From: Micractinium sp. NFX-FRZ
Lineage: Eukaryota; Chlorophyta; Trebouxiophyceae; Chlorellales; Chlorellaceae
Length of the DNA: 64,000 nucleotides
Assembly: GCA_029339195.1 (NCBI GenBank)
Contig: JAPTJF010000008.1
Span: forward strand, 310,001-374,000
Direction: 5' to 3'
Positions 11,101 through 23,227 of the stretch are shown piece after piece; the stretch's first letter is position 1, and each line of letters opens with the position of its first letter. Position numbers and translations under genes: made by a program. The notes beneath the pieces were generated by a model. The model saw only the letters and a program-made list of their open reading frames with translations, had not been told where the DNA came from and ran no database searches.

Positions 11101-13115
11101 CGGCGCGGGGGCGCAGCGGGCGCAGCGTGGGCATGGTGAGGAGTGGTGCACGCTGCGCCCTTCCGCCGCAGGCATGCATGCAAATGGCAGCGCGTGCACC
11201 AGCTGACCATCCAAGGATGCAGGCAGGCAGGCACGCCACACCGGCTGCAGGCATTCTTGCGATCTAAGCAGCCTGGCCACAGAGCGTGCCGACGCCTGGC
11301 AGGCGCGCGCCGGTCTGCCAGCGTCGCAAACGTGCGATGCTGCCGCATGCCGTGCGCATGTGGCGCACCATGTGCAATGAAGTGCAGCAATAGCTGCCTC
11401 AGAAGGAGCTCACCATGTCTGCCAGCGGCACCAGCGCAATGTTAGCGCCGTCCAGCGGGGGGTGGGCGCGGGAGCGCACGGTGCACGCCGCCCACAGGAA
11501 GGCCTCAAAAGTGAATACTGCACGGGGGGGGCAGCCACCGCGAAAAGGTGAGCCGACCTGCCAGGCTGGGCTGCCCAGAGGAAGAGTGAGGGCTGCGGGA
11601 CCGGCACCACGAAGGCATGCAGGCAGGCTGGGGCACGTCGACCAGCCACAACCCGCAACATCGAGGCTGTCCTGGGTGCAGCGCCAGGGCTCTTGGGTGC
11701 GCAAGCTCACAGAGGCCAGAGCCGATGGCAGTAGGATACCTGTGCACCTCATGCCAGCCTGGTCTGGTCAGTCACACAGCTTTCCACAGCGAGGCATGAT
11801 GTGACCCACGCTCCGCCCGCCTACCTGACGGGTCAAAGGTCTGGCGGTTGGGGCCAAACAGCTCTGCCTGCAGCTGCTCGTACCGCTGCTGGAAGTAGGC
11901 CCTGCAGCGCAGCAAGCAATGAAACAACACACAGCCGCTATTCAGCACGCAGCACGTAGCACGGGCAGCTGCTTGTAGCGCCGGTGGAATTACGGCCTAG
12001 AGCAGAGGGTAAGCAAGGGCGCAGCACAGGCAGCAGGATTGGCAAGAGATCGTCGGCGCAAGCTCCCGCGCCGCTGCTGGAAGTAGGCGTGCAGCAAGCA
12101 GCACAGCGCACCACGGCGCAGCACAGGCAGCAGCACGATGGGTGCACAGGGACACGTCAGCAGCTGGGTGCTCCTCTGCCCCTCCCGTCCCCTGCCTATG
12201 ACTGCCTACAAACTTTGGCGCACCGTGCCCCTGCACCCATGGCCCCCAAGCCACCTGCCCGCACCTGTAGCCCTGCACCGTGCCCAGCAGCTGCGAGCCT
12301 TGCAGCACCTCTAAGTCTGCCTCCCCCCACTGCACCGGGCTGCCGCTGTCGGCGGGCAGGGCGGCCAGGTAGGGGGCCCACCGGCTGGCGGCGCCCTTGG
12401 CCCGCTCATGCAGCAGTAGCAGGGCGATGGACAGCCAGGGGTCCAGCCTGCATGCAGGTCAGCGGTGTGCGTTGCGCTGCGTTGCGTTGCATGGCGTGGT
12501 AAGGTAGTGGGTGCTGCGGGGTTGCAGCGTGGGTGGCGAACTGAGGGCAGCGCCGACGGGAGGAGCGCAGCTGCGTGCAGGAGCTGCTGCAGGCTGCCAC
12601 CATGCTGGCATGTGCACAGAGCAGCCGAGCATAGGTGGTGCAGGTGCTGCAGCATGCTGCAGAGCTGTGCACCATGCCAAGAAGTCTCTCCCCGGCACCT
12701 GCCCGGCACATGCAGACCGCCTGCCGCACGGGTTGTCACACACGGCACATGGAACGCACCCGGCCAGGTGCTGCCCAATATCCGACTCTGCCGCTGTCTG
12801 TGCTGTGATCCAGGTGGCCTCAGGGATGGCGAACAGCTGCTCCCCCTTGTTCACCGCACGGCTGCACACCAGGCCGCCGCCAGCGGCGGGCGCCGCCGCC
12901 TGCTTGGCCACGTCCACCCCCGCCGCCGCCAGCCAGGAGCTCACGCCCTCCAGCTGCTGCGCCGTGGCTGCGGCCACCCGGAATTGTAGAGCATCCTGCC
13001 GGCGACCAGCCGCTGGGCGAGCTTGGCGCTGCGGCGCGATGGGGCGAGGTGTGCGAGGCTTGGCAGCGGGGCCCGAATGGGCGGCCTGCGGCCGACCCTG
13101 AATGGTCAGCATCAT
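8174..13115 (-). CDS. Plastid-type SET-domain protein (Rubisco LSMT / pTAC14 superfamily)
   Basis: Eleven exons join in phase to 495 aa: 13115-12760, 12447-12265, 11901-11825, 11517-11414, 11078-10922, 10637-10588, 10149-9981, 9551-9454, 9105-9029, 8850-8743 and 8282-8174. The N terminus is Ala/Arg-rich, like a transit peptide. The body follows the Rubisco/aldolase lysine methyltransferase family: RAVNKGEQLFAIPEATWI, FTFEAFLWAACTVRSRA, LVPLADM, then the LSMT C-terminal domain (DDKLDVLELNGLQQAN, LLPTLRLLNLQGADTFLLES, EYYAERRLKRLGLL). The core NHS motif is replaced by T241-Q-H. The DYG motif that carries the catalytic Tyr is D299-H-G. A non-catalytic scaffold like some plastid nucleoid SET proteins is therefore possible. 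Membership of the superfamily is firm; the subfamily is inference. Confidence 0.85.
8531..8560 (-). repeat. Copy 1 of a SET-gene exon/donor edge
   Basis: CACCTGCCGATGCGGT matches the exon end and donor at 8740-8755. The flank CACTGGCCCGCA upstream is shared with copy 2, so the repeated unit is roughly 120 bp. Located in the following intron. Confidence 0.85.
8651..8677 (-). repeat. Copy 2 of the same SET-gene exon/donor edge
   Basis: CACCTGCCGATGCGGTGCTC is shared exactly with copy 1. The real edge differs in one base of this stretch (GGTCCTC). Three near-identical potential donors therefore lie within 220 bp. Confidence 0.85.
9604..9693 (-). repeat. Decayed copy of a SET-gene exon head and acceptor
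   Basis: This stretch aligns with 9488-9568. GGAAGGTGTCTGCGCCTGCA and the following GGCACAGCACAG are identical, while the inner part has indels. Minus-strand reading starts ADTFLLES, as in the real exon, then stops. Confidence 0.88.
10216..10290 (-). repeat. Decayed copy of a SET-gene exon head and acceptor
   Basis: This stretch aligns with 10083-10157. CCCGCAGCTCCAGGG and GAGGGCAAAGCCGGCCTGC are shared. The minus strand reads AGFALALELRGE where the real exon reads AGFALTLELRGE, then goes out of frame. Confidence 0.88.
10738..10768 (-). repeat. Copy of a SET-gene mini-exon acceptor edge
   Basis: GCCCATCTGCAAGCAG is shared with 10632-10647, where the 50-bp exon starts. The copy is about 110 bp upstream in the intron. 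Confidence 0.65.
12066..12098 (-). repeat. Copy of a SET-gene exon head
   Basis: CCGCTGCTGGAAGTAGGC is shared with 11883-11900, at the head of the real exon. It lies 180 bp upstream in the intron. Confidence 0.75.
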
Positions 13116-13379
13116 CGCTTGATTGCAATGTAATTGAGCTGTGAGGCTTGCGCGCCTGTCCTGTTCACAGGGGGTGCCCATCGAATCGCTGCCAGCCTGT
13201 ACCACTTGCTGCCTCACTTCTTTGGGCGCTTCCTCGCATTTTGCCGCATGCTCAGAGACTGCACATTCGCATCGAAACACCCGCCTGCTTGAAACGTCGC
13301 TCCCTGTTCTCACTTGGGATCACCGAGACCTCCTGGAGTGCCTCAGCGGCCGCTGGCGGGCGGCAGCGGCCCCGCCGCA
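13116..13379. promoter_or_regulatory. Bidirectional promoter region, SET gene / TFIIE alpha
   Basis: Only 264 bp separate the divergent start codons at 13115 (-) and 13380 (+). The interval must hold both promoters and 5' UTRs. I see no clear TATA box. Confidence 0.6.
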
Positions 13380-16300
13380 ATGAGTGCACCTCCAGCTCCC
13401 GCACAGCGCCCCCTGACGGGCGACTCTGGCTACAAGCGCTTGGTCCGCCTCCTGGCCCGCGCGTTTTACGCCGGGGAGTGCCCGCCCAAGGAACCGGAGC
13501 CCGACGATCTGCCGGCAGGCGCACGGACAGTCCGCAGAGACAAGGTGGGTACACCAGGGCGGCGGCCGCCATATGGCGGGCACGTGGGCTGCGTCTTTGC
13601 CCCCACTTGGTGTTGCTGGCCCGCAGCCCACACCTGACGCCTCCCTGTGCCGTGCAGAACGACTACATTGGCTTGGGCGTGCTGCTGCTGGATCTGCTAG
13701 CAGCGGCACATGGCTACGTCAAAGACGTGGCCATCACCGGCCAGCTGGGCGTGTCTGGCAAGGTGGCCAACCGAGCTCTGCGCTACCTGCAGGCTGAGGG
13801 ACTGCTGATGTCAGGTGGGAGGGTGGATGTGGGTGGGTGCTGGGCACGGGAGGCAGGGGATGCGCAGGCGCAGCAAGGCAATCCAGCCCAACCCTGGCTG
13901 CTCATGAAGCCTGCTCTTTCACTGGCCTTGCGCCTGCCCTCCCTCACCTGTCCCTCCTCCCTTGCCTGCTTTGCTTGTTGTGCAGAGGTGGCGAGGATCA
14001 ATGTGCGCAGGCAGCACCACGGGCTAGCGAGCTTTCCTGAAACCCGGCTTTCATTTTCCTGCCTGTGTGCTGTGCAGAGGTGACCAAGACCAAGGTGCGG
14101 AGGCAGAATGTGGAGCAGCCAGACGACCCGGAGCTGGAGCAGCGCATGAGCCAGATGACAAACACCTGGTGGTAAGAATGCACAACTCATCTTACCTGTT
14201 ATTGAGCGCCCAGCTCAGCATGCTGCTGCTGGCGCTGCTGCTGCTGGTACATTGTCAGCTGCCGTCGCTGCCACTGCTGCCACCGCCACTGGTGCTGCTG
14301 CTGCTACCGCTGCTGCTGCGCTCCACTGCCTGCCGCCTTCCCAGCCCGCTGTGTTGTGCCGGCAGCCCAGGCTGCTTCTGTTCACCCAACCTCTGCAGCT
14401 GCTTCGTCTGCTGCTACTATATGTAAACATGCGCTTGTGCGTGTTCTGCACCTGTCGCATACGCCGTCGATCCGCACCCTGCGCTGCCCGATTTCGTTCA
14501 ACAACCTGCCTCACGCAGTCCATGTGTGCATTCCCCACGCCTCCTCCAGGTGCGTGTCCTACCCCGCGCTCATGGACTCGCTGCAGCTGCGCCTGCACCG
14601 CATGCGGGAGGTGCTGCGCAAGCACATGGGGGACGGGGACGACGTGCTGGTGAGGCAGGGGGGCTTGCATTGGGGATGTTCTCAGGGTGAGGGGCTTTGC
14701 TTTGCAAGGATGGGTCGGCTCTGGCGGGAGCACATGGGGGATGGGGATGATGATGTGCCGCTGAGGTGGGGGGCCTTTGCAGTGGGCGAGCTTGCGGTGT
14801 GGTGGAAATGGTCTTGCACTCAGTGAGGGTGGTTGCAGCGATGGGTCAGGCTTGGCAGCACCAGCGCATGGGTGCTGCACGAGCACAATTGGGGGTGACA
14901 TGCTGGTGGGTGGGGGTGGCGGTCCCTGAGGGAGCCATGTAGGTGCATTGGGGTCTGCAGGGAGGGCGGGTGCATGCGCTCGGGCCCGAAGGACGCACTG
15001 GGGGCATGCTTGGGCACACCTTGGGCCTGTAGGGGAGGCAGTGAGTGCGTGGCCACCCACCCTCTCTCACCCCTGCCTCCTGGGCTGCCCCATGCGCTGC
15101 TGCACCACCGCAGGACTACCTGTGCCGGCGGTGCGGGGCCACCTACACGTCCCTAGATGCCATCCGCCTGCTGGATCCCATGACCGGGGCCTTCCACTGT
15201 GAGGAGTGCCGCGCTGAGCTGGACGCCAACGTGGACGCAGCAGGCTTGGCGGGCGCGGCGGGCACGGCGGCGGCGGGGCCCGCGGCCAGCCGGCAGCAGC
15301 TGCAGCAGTACGCCAAGCGCATGCTGGAGAAGATGGAGCAGCAGCTGAGGCCTGTCCTAGGTGGGTGGGTGGGTGGGTGGATGAGGAGGCAGAGCAACAG
15401 GTATCCGGCTAGGTGGGCGGGGGGGTGGGTGGATGTAACAGAAGAGCTGCCAAGGCACATCCTGGGTGACGTCGCCGACTTATGCTGCTGCCCGCTGCTG
15501 CCTGCTTGCTCGCTTGCCGCCTGTTTGCCGTCTGCTTGCCTGCGCGTGCTGGGCAGATGTAGCGGCAGCTGACGCATGCGGCGGCTGCGTGACTGGGTGT
15601 GAAACGTCAGGCAGGCGCTGTGGCCCATGCTAGCTGCATGTGCTGCTCGCTTGTGCTTGCTGCTGCCTGCTTGCTGTCGCTCGCCTGCCCGCCGGTGTGC
15701 ATGCGTGCATGCAGCCAGTGGCTGGCCTCAACCTAGCAGCAGACAGTCGGAAGGAAGCAGGAGCGGGCGGTGCTTCCTCGTTCTCCCTCCTGCACCCTTG
15801 CAGTCCCACTGTGTCTGCCCCGGCCTCAGGAATGTGTCTCTGAAAGCCTGCCTGCTGCAGATCAGTTGGAACGGCTCAAAGACGTGCCGCCGCCAGATTT
15901 TGGATCCCTGCGGGTAAGCCTCGGCCTGCGGGCATCTTGCCTTGCTGTAGCCTGTTGCAGGCAGGCGTGTTTGGCAGGCGCGTTTTGCAGGGGTGTGTCT
16001 GCAGGCGTGTTTGGCAGGCGCTGTGTGCTGTGACTGTGCCTCAGCAGGAGCATGACGGCCGCTCAGCAAAGCGTGGTGCCGACCTCACCCTGCTACCCTG
16101 ACCTGCCCCACAGGACTGGCACCAGAAGCAGCACGACTTGCAGCGGCGGCGGCAAGAGCAGGCGGCCAGGGCGCGGCAGAAAATGGCTGGGCGGGGGCTA
16201 GCGCAGGTGGGTGGCTGGACTTTGCTCACCTTCCACAGCGGGTTTGAAGGCAGCGAGGGGTGCACACGCATGCGGGGTGGCGGGATGGGCACTATGCTGC

Positions 16301-17881
16301 TGTGGGGAATATCCAGCGCTACTAGTAGGAGGTGTGCGCTGCAGCACCAGCATTGGCCAGCGGTGCGCTACGTGGGCTCTGCTTTGTGCGCCCCACACAC
16401 CTTTACTCTGAACCCACTTTGTTTGATCGCACATGGGCGACGACCAGGCGCTGCGCTCTGCGCTGTGCTCATGCTATGCCGTGCTGTGCTCGTGCTGTGC
16501 GCGCAGGAGCACATGGACGACGACCAGGTGCTAGACTGGCTGGCCCAGGCGGAGGTGAATGTGGAGCTTGGGCCTGGTGGCGCGGCAGCAGCAGCGGCGG
16601 CAGCGCCCGGCAAGGAGCTGCCTTCCTGGTTCAAGGGGAATGCAGGTGTGCGGGGCAGGGGCAGGGGCAGGGGTGGGGCGTGAAGCTGGCTGGGCTGCAG
16701 TAAGCATCGTAGGAGAGCCCTTGGGAAGCAGGGCGGGAGAGCATGCTGCCGCCTGCCACTGTGCCTGGTTGCACGTGCATCTGGGGCATACTCGCTGCAT
16801 GCTGCGCTGCTGCGCGACCCAGGTAGTGTGCTGCCGGGCGTGTGCCAGTTGGGAGCAGCTTTCACGCAGCTGGGTCGCCTGTGTGTGCAGCTGCCTGCCA
16901 GCCAGCCAGCCTGCTGCAGCTCGAGCGCTGCACTGGCAGGGTGTGGCGGCACCCCACGCTGCCGGAATGCTTTCACTCACCCTGTGCAGACTCGGAGAGT
17001 GTGGGCCTGGCAGCGTCGCAGGACGTGCCCGGCGGCGAGGCGGAGCAGCAGCAGCAGCAGGCGGGAGGGGGAGGGGGCGAGGAGGAGGAGCAGCGGCGGC
17101 TTCAGGAGGCCTTCCTGGCGCAGTACCTTCAGCAGGTGCAGGCAGCTGCGCGGCAGGTGCAGGCGGACGATGGGAGCGACGACAAGCTGCTGGGACCAGG
17201 CAAGCTGGAGCATTGTGCAGGGGTTCATGTCCTGGGCTCGGAGTCGCTCTGCCCAGAGTTGTTTGTGTGTGTATGTTGCCTAGGCTGCACCCAGCCTCCT
17301 GGTGCTCAGTGCTGGCGCAGGATGTGTCTTGATGGATGCACCGGATCTTGCGCTGAGGACGGGTGGCATGCCTCCCCAGGATGCCCCTTCTGACTGCTGC
17401 CGCCGACTGCCGCAGCTCCAGCTCTGCTGCAGCCGCGTCGTGTGTGCACGCTGCTCACAGTCCCCCTTGCTCCGTGACCCCCGCCCCACTGCCTGCCCCA
17501 TGGTGCACGCTACCGTCCTCCCCCAGCTGATACAAATCACGTCTCTTGTATGCCTCTAAGGCCCCCTCACTGTCCTGCCCCCTTGCTCCAGCAGACGCCA
17601 AGCGCGTCAAGACGGAGAACGGGTATGCGGGCATCAAGGAGGAGGAGGCGGGTGCTGCTGCTCTGGGTGTGAAGCCAGAGCCAGATGTCAAGCCAGATCC
17701 AGGCAGTGCGCATCCGGAGCAGCGAGCGGCGGCGGCAGCAGGCGCGGCAGCAGCGGCAGGGGAGGACGTGATGTGGGAGGATGTGAAGGAGGATGAGCAG
17801 CAGCAGCAGCAGCAGTGGGCGGCGCCGCCGGACGATGGCGGGGCGGAGCCCGACGAGGCGGACGAGTGGGAGGACATCTGA
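13380..17881 (+). CDS. Transcription initiation factor IIE subunit alpha
   Basis: Ten exons join in phase to about 515 aa: 13380-13544, 13658-13814, 14078-14171, 14550-14649, 15114-15360, 15861-15913, 16114-16206, 16507-16645, 16990-17199 and 17592-17881. An N-terminal winged helix (KNDYIGLGVLLLDLL, LGVSGKVANRALRYL) precedes a zinc ribbon C176-x2-C179-x21-C201-x2-C204 (YLCRRCGATYTSLDAIRLL, FHCEEC). Next come a basic helical stretch, DDQVLDWLAQAEVNVELGPG, and an acidic Gln/Glu-rich tail ending DEADEWEDI. TFIIE alpha recruits TFIIH to the RNA polymerase II preinitiation complex. The ninth intron has a GC donor (CAG|GCAAGC at 17200). The tail contains several SUMO consensus motifs. The final acceptor may lie 3 nt later. 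Confidence 0.92.
13979..14017 (+). repeat. Copy of the TFIIE alpha exon-3 head
   Basis: TGTGCAGAGGTG and the following GTGCGCAGGCAG mirror 14071-14106 (TGTGCAGAGGTGAC, GTGCGGAGGCAG). The translated head is EVARINVRRQ versus EVTKTKVRRQ in the real exon. It keeps an acceptor and lies 92 bp upstream. Confidence 0.8.
16431..16455 (+). repeat. Copy of the TFIIE alpha exon-8 head
   Basis: ACATGGGCGACGACCAGGCG mirrors ACATGGACGACGACCAGGTG at 16511-16530. The copy lies 79 bp upstream in the intron and lacks a CAG acceptor. Confidence 0.7.
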
Positions 17882-17923
17882 TATAATCTGGGGCACAACA
17901 CGCCCAGTCCAGCACCCCAAAAG

Positions 17924-17928
17924 TGTAA
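17924..17928 (+). terminator. TGTAA poly(A) signal of TFIIE alpha
   Basis: TGTAA lies 43 bp past the stop codon. Confidence 0.65.
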
Positions 17929-18454
17929 CTGGCCCAAGCAATACGGCCACATCAGATGGGGCAGGCACGCCAAGCAACGCGGGCACAGCAGACGTGCCTG
18001 CCGCCAGCGGCCGCCTGGAGGGTGGGTGGGTGGGTGGGGGGTGGAGATCGAAACAGCGTCAGTTTATCTTGCAAGATCACTTTTACAACTGACTTGGGCC
18101 TGTTGTGAGTTGGGCCCGTAGGCCAACCCTTGGCCAGCTCGGCTTGAGCTTGTTGAAAGTGACGTGAAACTTGCGCGCCCCTTAGACACTTCTGCAATTA
18201 ATTTTTCATTGACCAGAGCCGCAGGCTATTAGCCAAGGCCTTGCTGGGGAGAGAGGACTGCGCTCGGGACAGTTCTCGCGGGCGCAGCCCTCTGCCGCCC
18301 CTCCAACAGCCCAGCTGCTCGACACTGGCCGTCAGCCGCCCGGCAGCAGAGCCGCCCGGCAGCAAGACCGAATTCGATCAGTGGGTTGAACACGTTTGAG
18401 CACCCAGGGGCTCCCAGGCCCTCGCCCTGGGTTGACCCCTAGGCGTGGGTTGCC
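17929..18454. other. Intergenic region upstream of the zinc-finger gene
   Basis: About 500 bp hold the TFIIE alpha 3' end and the promoter and 5' UTR of the next gene. I see no gene, RNA or clear promoter motif. Confidence 0.5.
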
Positions 18455-21400
18455 ATGACGGAGGCCGGGACCGTCGATCAGCCTCAGGAAGGCGGCAGCA
18501 AGCCACCCTCCTCTGAAAAGCTGCCCCGCGCTCACAAGCGCTGCGTCAACAAGGACTGCAGGGAGATTCTGAGCCTGGCCACCAAGGTGAGCGCCGCGAG
18601 GGGGCCGGGGTAAAGAGCAGTTGCCGACCCGCTAACCCGCTCGCCCGCCTGCCCGCCTGCCGCCCACGCTTGCACCAATGTTGGCACATGCATTCCCTTC
18701 ATGCCTGCCATGCCTGCAGTACTGTAAGAAGTGCAACGCGGTGCAGTTTGAGCGGCGGATCCCCCAAAAGCAGGTCGGGTGCAGTGCTGCTGGTGGCTGG
18801 CTGTCGGGGCACAAATTAGCCCGTGCAGCTCCCCCAGTGGAGCGGCTGCAATGCTCAACTCTCGTGTTGCCGCTGCCCCTGCCCCTGCTGCTACCGCATG
18901 TGCTGCCGCATTTTAACCATGGCGTGCAAATGAGACCTGGGTACATGAGTCTCACAGCTGCAGTCGCCGCTGAACGCTGCTGCTGCTGCCGTCAGGTGTG
19001 TCCGCCGTGCTCAACGTGCACTTTGCTGCTGCTGCCTGCTGTGCACTGCAGGATAAGCACAGCGGCAAGAAGCGCAAGTTAGCTGAGAGCGGCGGCGGCG
19101 GTGGCAGCACGTCTCCCAGTGAGGAGGAGGAGCAGGAGGATGGGGAGGAGGATGGGGAGGGAGAGGAGGAGGAAGAGGAGCGGGAGGAGGAGGAGGATGA
19201 GGAGGACGAGGAGGAGAGCACCCAGCCCAGCGCCGCGCACGCCAGCATCCAGCAGGTGAGAAATGAGGGCTGCAGGCTGTGGACACTGCCACTCCTGCGG
19301 TTGGCTACCCAGCGCATCGTGTGCCACTTGCACAAGCGCCCACTCGGCTCCCCACACTGCTCTGTCGCTCCCCGCTGCTGCTAGCTTCCCCACGCCGTTG
19401 TTGCCTGCCTGCAGTGCTTTGTGGTGCTGCCATGCTGCCACTTTCTTGCTGCTCCTGGCACCGTGCTATCTGCATATGCACCGATGCATCGGCGCCTCCT
19501 GGATGAACCTGCACGCAGGGCACCCATCCTACGCCCGCTACGAGTTTCCTCCCCCCGCCCGCTGCTGTATGAGTGATGCTATTCCGCCGCCTCTGTGTCT
19601 GTGCCCGCCCCCGTCCTTTGACTCCCCTGGGCGCAAGTCCCGCGCGGGTACTTGCATACTGCATTGCAGGCGTGTGATCAGGAGTGTTTTGACTGCTGTA
19701 CCCACCCACCACTTGCTCCCCTGCTGGGCGCCTGCAGGCCACCAACTTCATGCGCTCGGGGCGCGCAATCAGAAGGCCTAACAACCGCAGTGCAGGCAGA
19801 CATAATGTTTACGACTGTATGCCGCACTGCCGTGTGCGCGTGCAGGCCACCAACTATGCCATCCAGCAGGAGCACGAGGCGTGGGACCAGGATGCGTTTG
19901 ACTGCGGGCGGGGGCCGGACAAGCCGATGGTGGAGCAGGTGGCGGGGTCGCGCATGTATTTCCAGGTACGTGGGCATGATGGCAGTGGAGTGTAGAGCCT
20001 TGATGCTTGTGTGTGCCCTTGTCGATGGAGCGAGGATGCAGGTGTACTTGCTGTGAGGAGTAGGGGCACAAGTGGGCAACCTGGCAGGTGCGCAATGTGC
20101 CTGTTCAGAGCGGCCATAGGGCCTTGCTGCGACTTGCGTCGCGCTCGCCTTACAACTTGCCATTTCTCATGGTGTGACCAGCTTCATGCGTCCTGTCTAC
20201 CCGCAGGCCACCATCGTGCGTGAGAGTAAGAACGAGATTCGCCTGCTCTTCCCAAGTGAGCCTCACATCATCGTGTTGGGTGCTGCAGCCGTCACGGGCA
20301 TGGGCAGCATGCCATGTGCTACATTCATGTGACCAGAGTGCACAGAGTGCAGAACTGGCCGTACCAACCCTGGGCCCGCACTGCAGCACACGCAATTCTG
20401 CATTGACAAGCAGCGCCGCTGGTTGCTTGTGGCAGCTCTGTGCTTCTGCATGATCAGTCAATGTAGGAACCAACAAATTTGCCTTGGTTTTACCTGTGCA
20501 GAGACCAAAAACACGAGGGAGAGCATAGAGTGGGTGGACAAGCGCAGCAGCCGCATCTGGCGCGGGCGCATGGAGAGCCGATACTGGCGCTACATCAAGG
20601 GATCAGGTGGGCGGCATGGGATGGGTGCTGGGCAGGAGGAGGGTGCCAGATGCAGAAGTTGCTGCGGAAGTTGCTGGTTGCTAGCCTCGCCAGGGGTGGA
20701 TGTAGGCTGCTGCAGCTGGTGCTGGGCAGTGGCGGCCTTGTCAGGGGTAGGTGCAGGCTGCTGCAGCTGGTGCTGGGCAGTGGCAGTTTGCCAGGGGTAG
20801 GCATAGGCTGCTGCAGCTGGTGCCGGGCAGTAGCAGGCGTGCCGCGTGCACACAGTAGTGGCAGCGTGCTGATACCCGTATTTGTGCCTTGGCTCACCAT
20901 GCGCGCAGATGGCGGCTGGGAGCCCAAGCTGATGGGAGAGAGCACTGCAGCAGGCAGCTTTCGGCGACGAGGCAGCGGGCGGTCGCGCGGCAGCGCGGGC
21001 GTGACGCGCAGCCGCGGCACAAAGCACAGCACAGGTGTGTAGGTCTGAGCGTGAATGTGCGCAGTGCATGTGGGTGCGTCTTAACGGGCAGAAATCGGGA
21101 GCACGGTGCAGTAGCATGCGAGCCATGCCCTACGCCAGCGCGTGCCAGCCCACCGCTGATGCTGGGTGCCATCACGCTCGTACGGCTGCCCGCTGTGTGC
21201 TGTCGCTGGTGTGGACGCCAGCACTTCGACAATGCTGCCGCTGCTTGCCGGGCTGCTTCATCTTGTAGCCATCTTATGCGTGCCTACCTTGCTCTCATTG
21301 CTGTGCCCCCTTGAGCAGAGGAGGGCACAGAGTCGGCAGATCACCGGAAGGCTGCCGCTGCCGCACTAGACACCGCAGCGTCACCCAAGCCACGGGGCCT

Positions 21401-23194
21401 GAAGAAGGCACGAGGGGCACGCAAGCAGCAGCAGGAGCGCGAGCGTGAGAGAGACAGCAGCAGCGGCAGCAGCGACGGGGAGCATGCAGCACACCGCCCT
21501 CATGCCCATGCCCACGCCAGCGATGGGGAGCATGAGGATGAGCAGCAGGGCAGCGGGGCGGTGGGCAGCAGCGAGCGTGGCCACCCGCGCGCACGGCGCG
21601 GCAGCGGCGGCAGTGTGGACGCCGCGGGCGGGGGGGACCCTTTGGAGGTCTGGTTCAAGCAGCATTACACGCTGCTGAAAGCCAGCGGCCTTCTAGGCTC
21701 CGGCTTTGCGCCAGCAAGCGCCGAGACGGGGCGGCCATGGGCCAATGGCAGCAGCGCGCGGCGGCGACCCTCGCAACAGCAGCAGCACGGCAGGGGCAAG
21801 CAGCAGCAGCAGCAGCACCGCGGCGGTGCCGTACAGCACAGTCGCGACCAGCGGCGGCAGGAGCGGCATGCAGCAGCGCAATCCTCAGAGGTATGCTCTC
21901 TGTTGCTTCCCGTGCTGCTGTGTCGCGTGCTGCAGCCTCTTGTGCTGCTGCTTCTCGTGCAGCTGCTTATGTCTTGTGCTGCTGCGTCTGGTGCAGCTGC
22001 TTGTGTTATGTGCTGCTGCTGCAAGTGCTGTTGCTTGACCTGCGACATGTACGGCCTGCGTCTTGTGCTGCTGCCTCACGTGTCTGGGTGGCTCTTGTGC
22101 TGCTGCCTGTTGTGCTGCTGGCGTGGTGGCCACCAGGCATGCTGCCTGGCCTGTACTGCCGCCAGCTATGCAGCAGCAGTGGCCTGCTGCCCCGCACTCT
22201 GCGTGCCCCGCCTCAGCCCGGAGGCTGCCTCCCACCGCCTCCCCATCGCATGGCCTTCCCACACCCCATGTGGCGGGCCGCCGCCTGCCCGAATGCTGTG
22301 CATGCTGGTGCCCTGCTGAAGCTCTCCTTGTTGCCCCTGTTCCCAGCCTTCCTCAGCACCCCTGCTGATGCCCCTCCGCACCTGCCCGGGGTGACAGAGC
22401 AGAGAGACCATGGATGCAGCAGCAAGGCTGTCACTCACCTCTGATCATGCCTGTGAATCCCCATCGCCTGCAGGGCGAGAGCTCGGAAGACGAGGGGCCT
22501 GCTGCAGCGGGCGGCGGCAGCGGCGGACCCAAGGGTCCACCTGTCAAGGGGGGCCGTGAGCTCAAGCGTCTCCAGATGTGGGCGTGGGAGCGGCGTGGGC
22601 GGGAGAGCAGCTCTGATGATGATGAGGAGGAGGAGTCAGGTGGGGTGATTGAGGGGTTCTGGGGCGGTATGTGTTGGGGCTTCTGCCGGGTGCTGCTTGA
22701 TGCTGATCGGGGGTTGGGGCGAGCAGTTAAGAGGACGTGGCGTGGCGTTGTGCAAGCTCATGCGCCCGCCCCAACACACGCAACACGCGACAGCAGGCGG
22801 CGGGGGCTGGCGGGCCTGGCTCCTTGTTGCCGCCTGCCGTGGACAGCCCTGATGGGGGGTCGGCCAGCGCCCGGCTCCTGTCCTGCTGCCGCCTCCGCTG
22901 CGCGCTCCCCACCCTGCGTGTCCCTCCCTAGAGTGCCCTGCATGTTCATAGCAATAGCAAAGTGCACCTGAATGTTCTTTGCTAACCGCTCTGCTCTGCG
23001 CTATGCCTTGGGCTGCTGTGCTCTGCAGACGACAGCCAAGAAGATTCAGAGGATGAGGGGTCAGCTGAGAAGGAGGCTCCGGGCCCCCCCAGCAAGCAGC
23101 CGGCTGAGGAGAAGCCTGCGGCAGCAGCAGCAGCCGGGGGAGCAGCAGGCGCAGCCAAGCGGGGCTCTGAGGCCGCTGCCGCCGCTGCGCAGCC

Positions 23195-23227
<33 letters not shown>

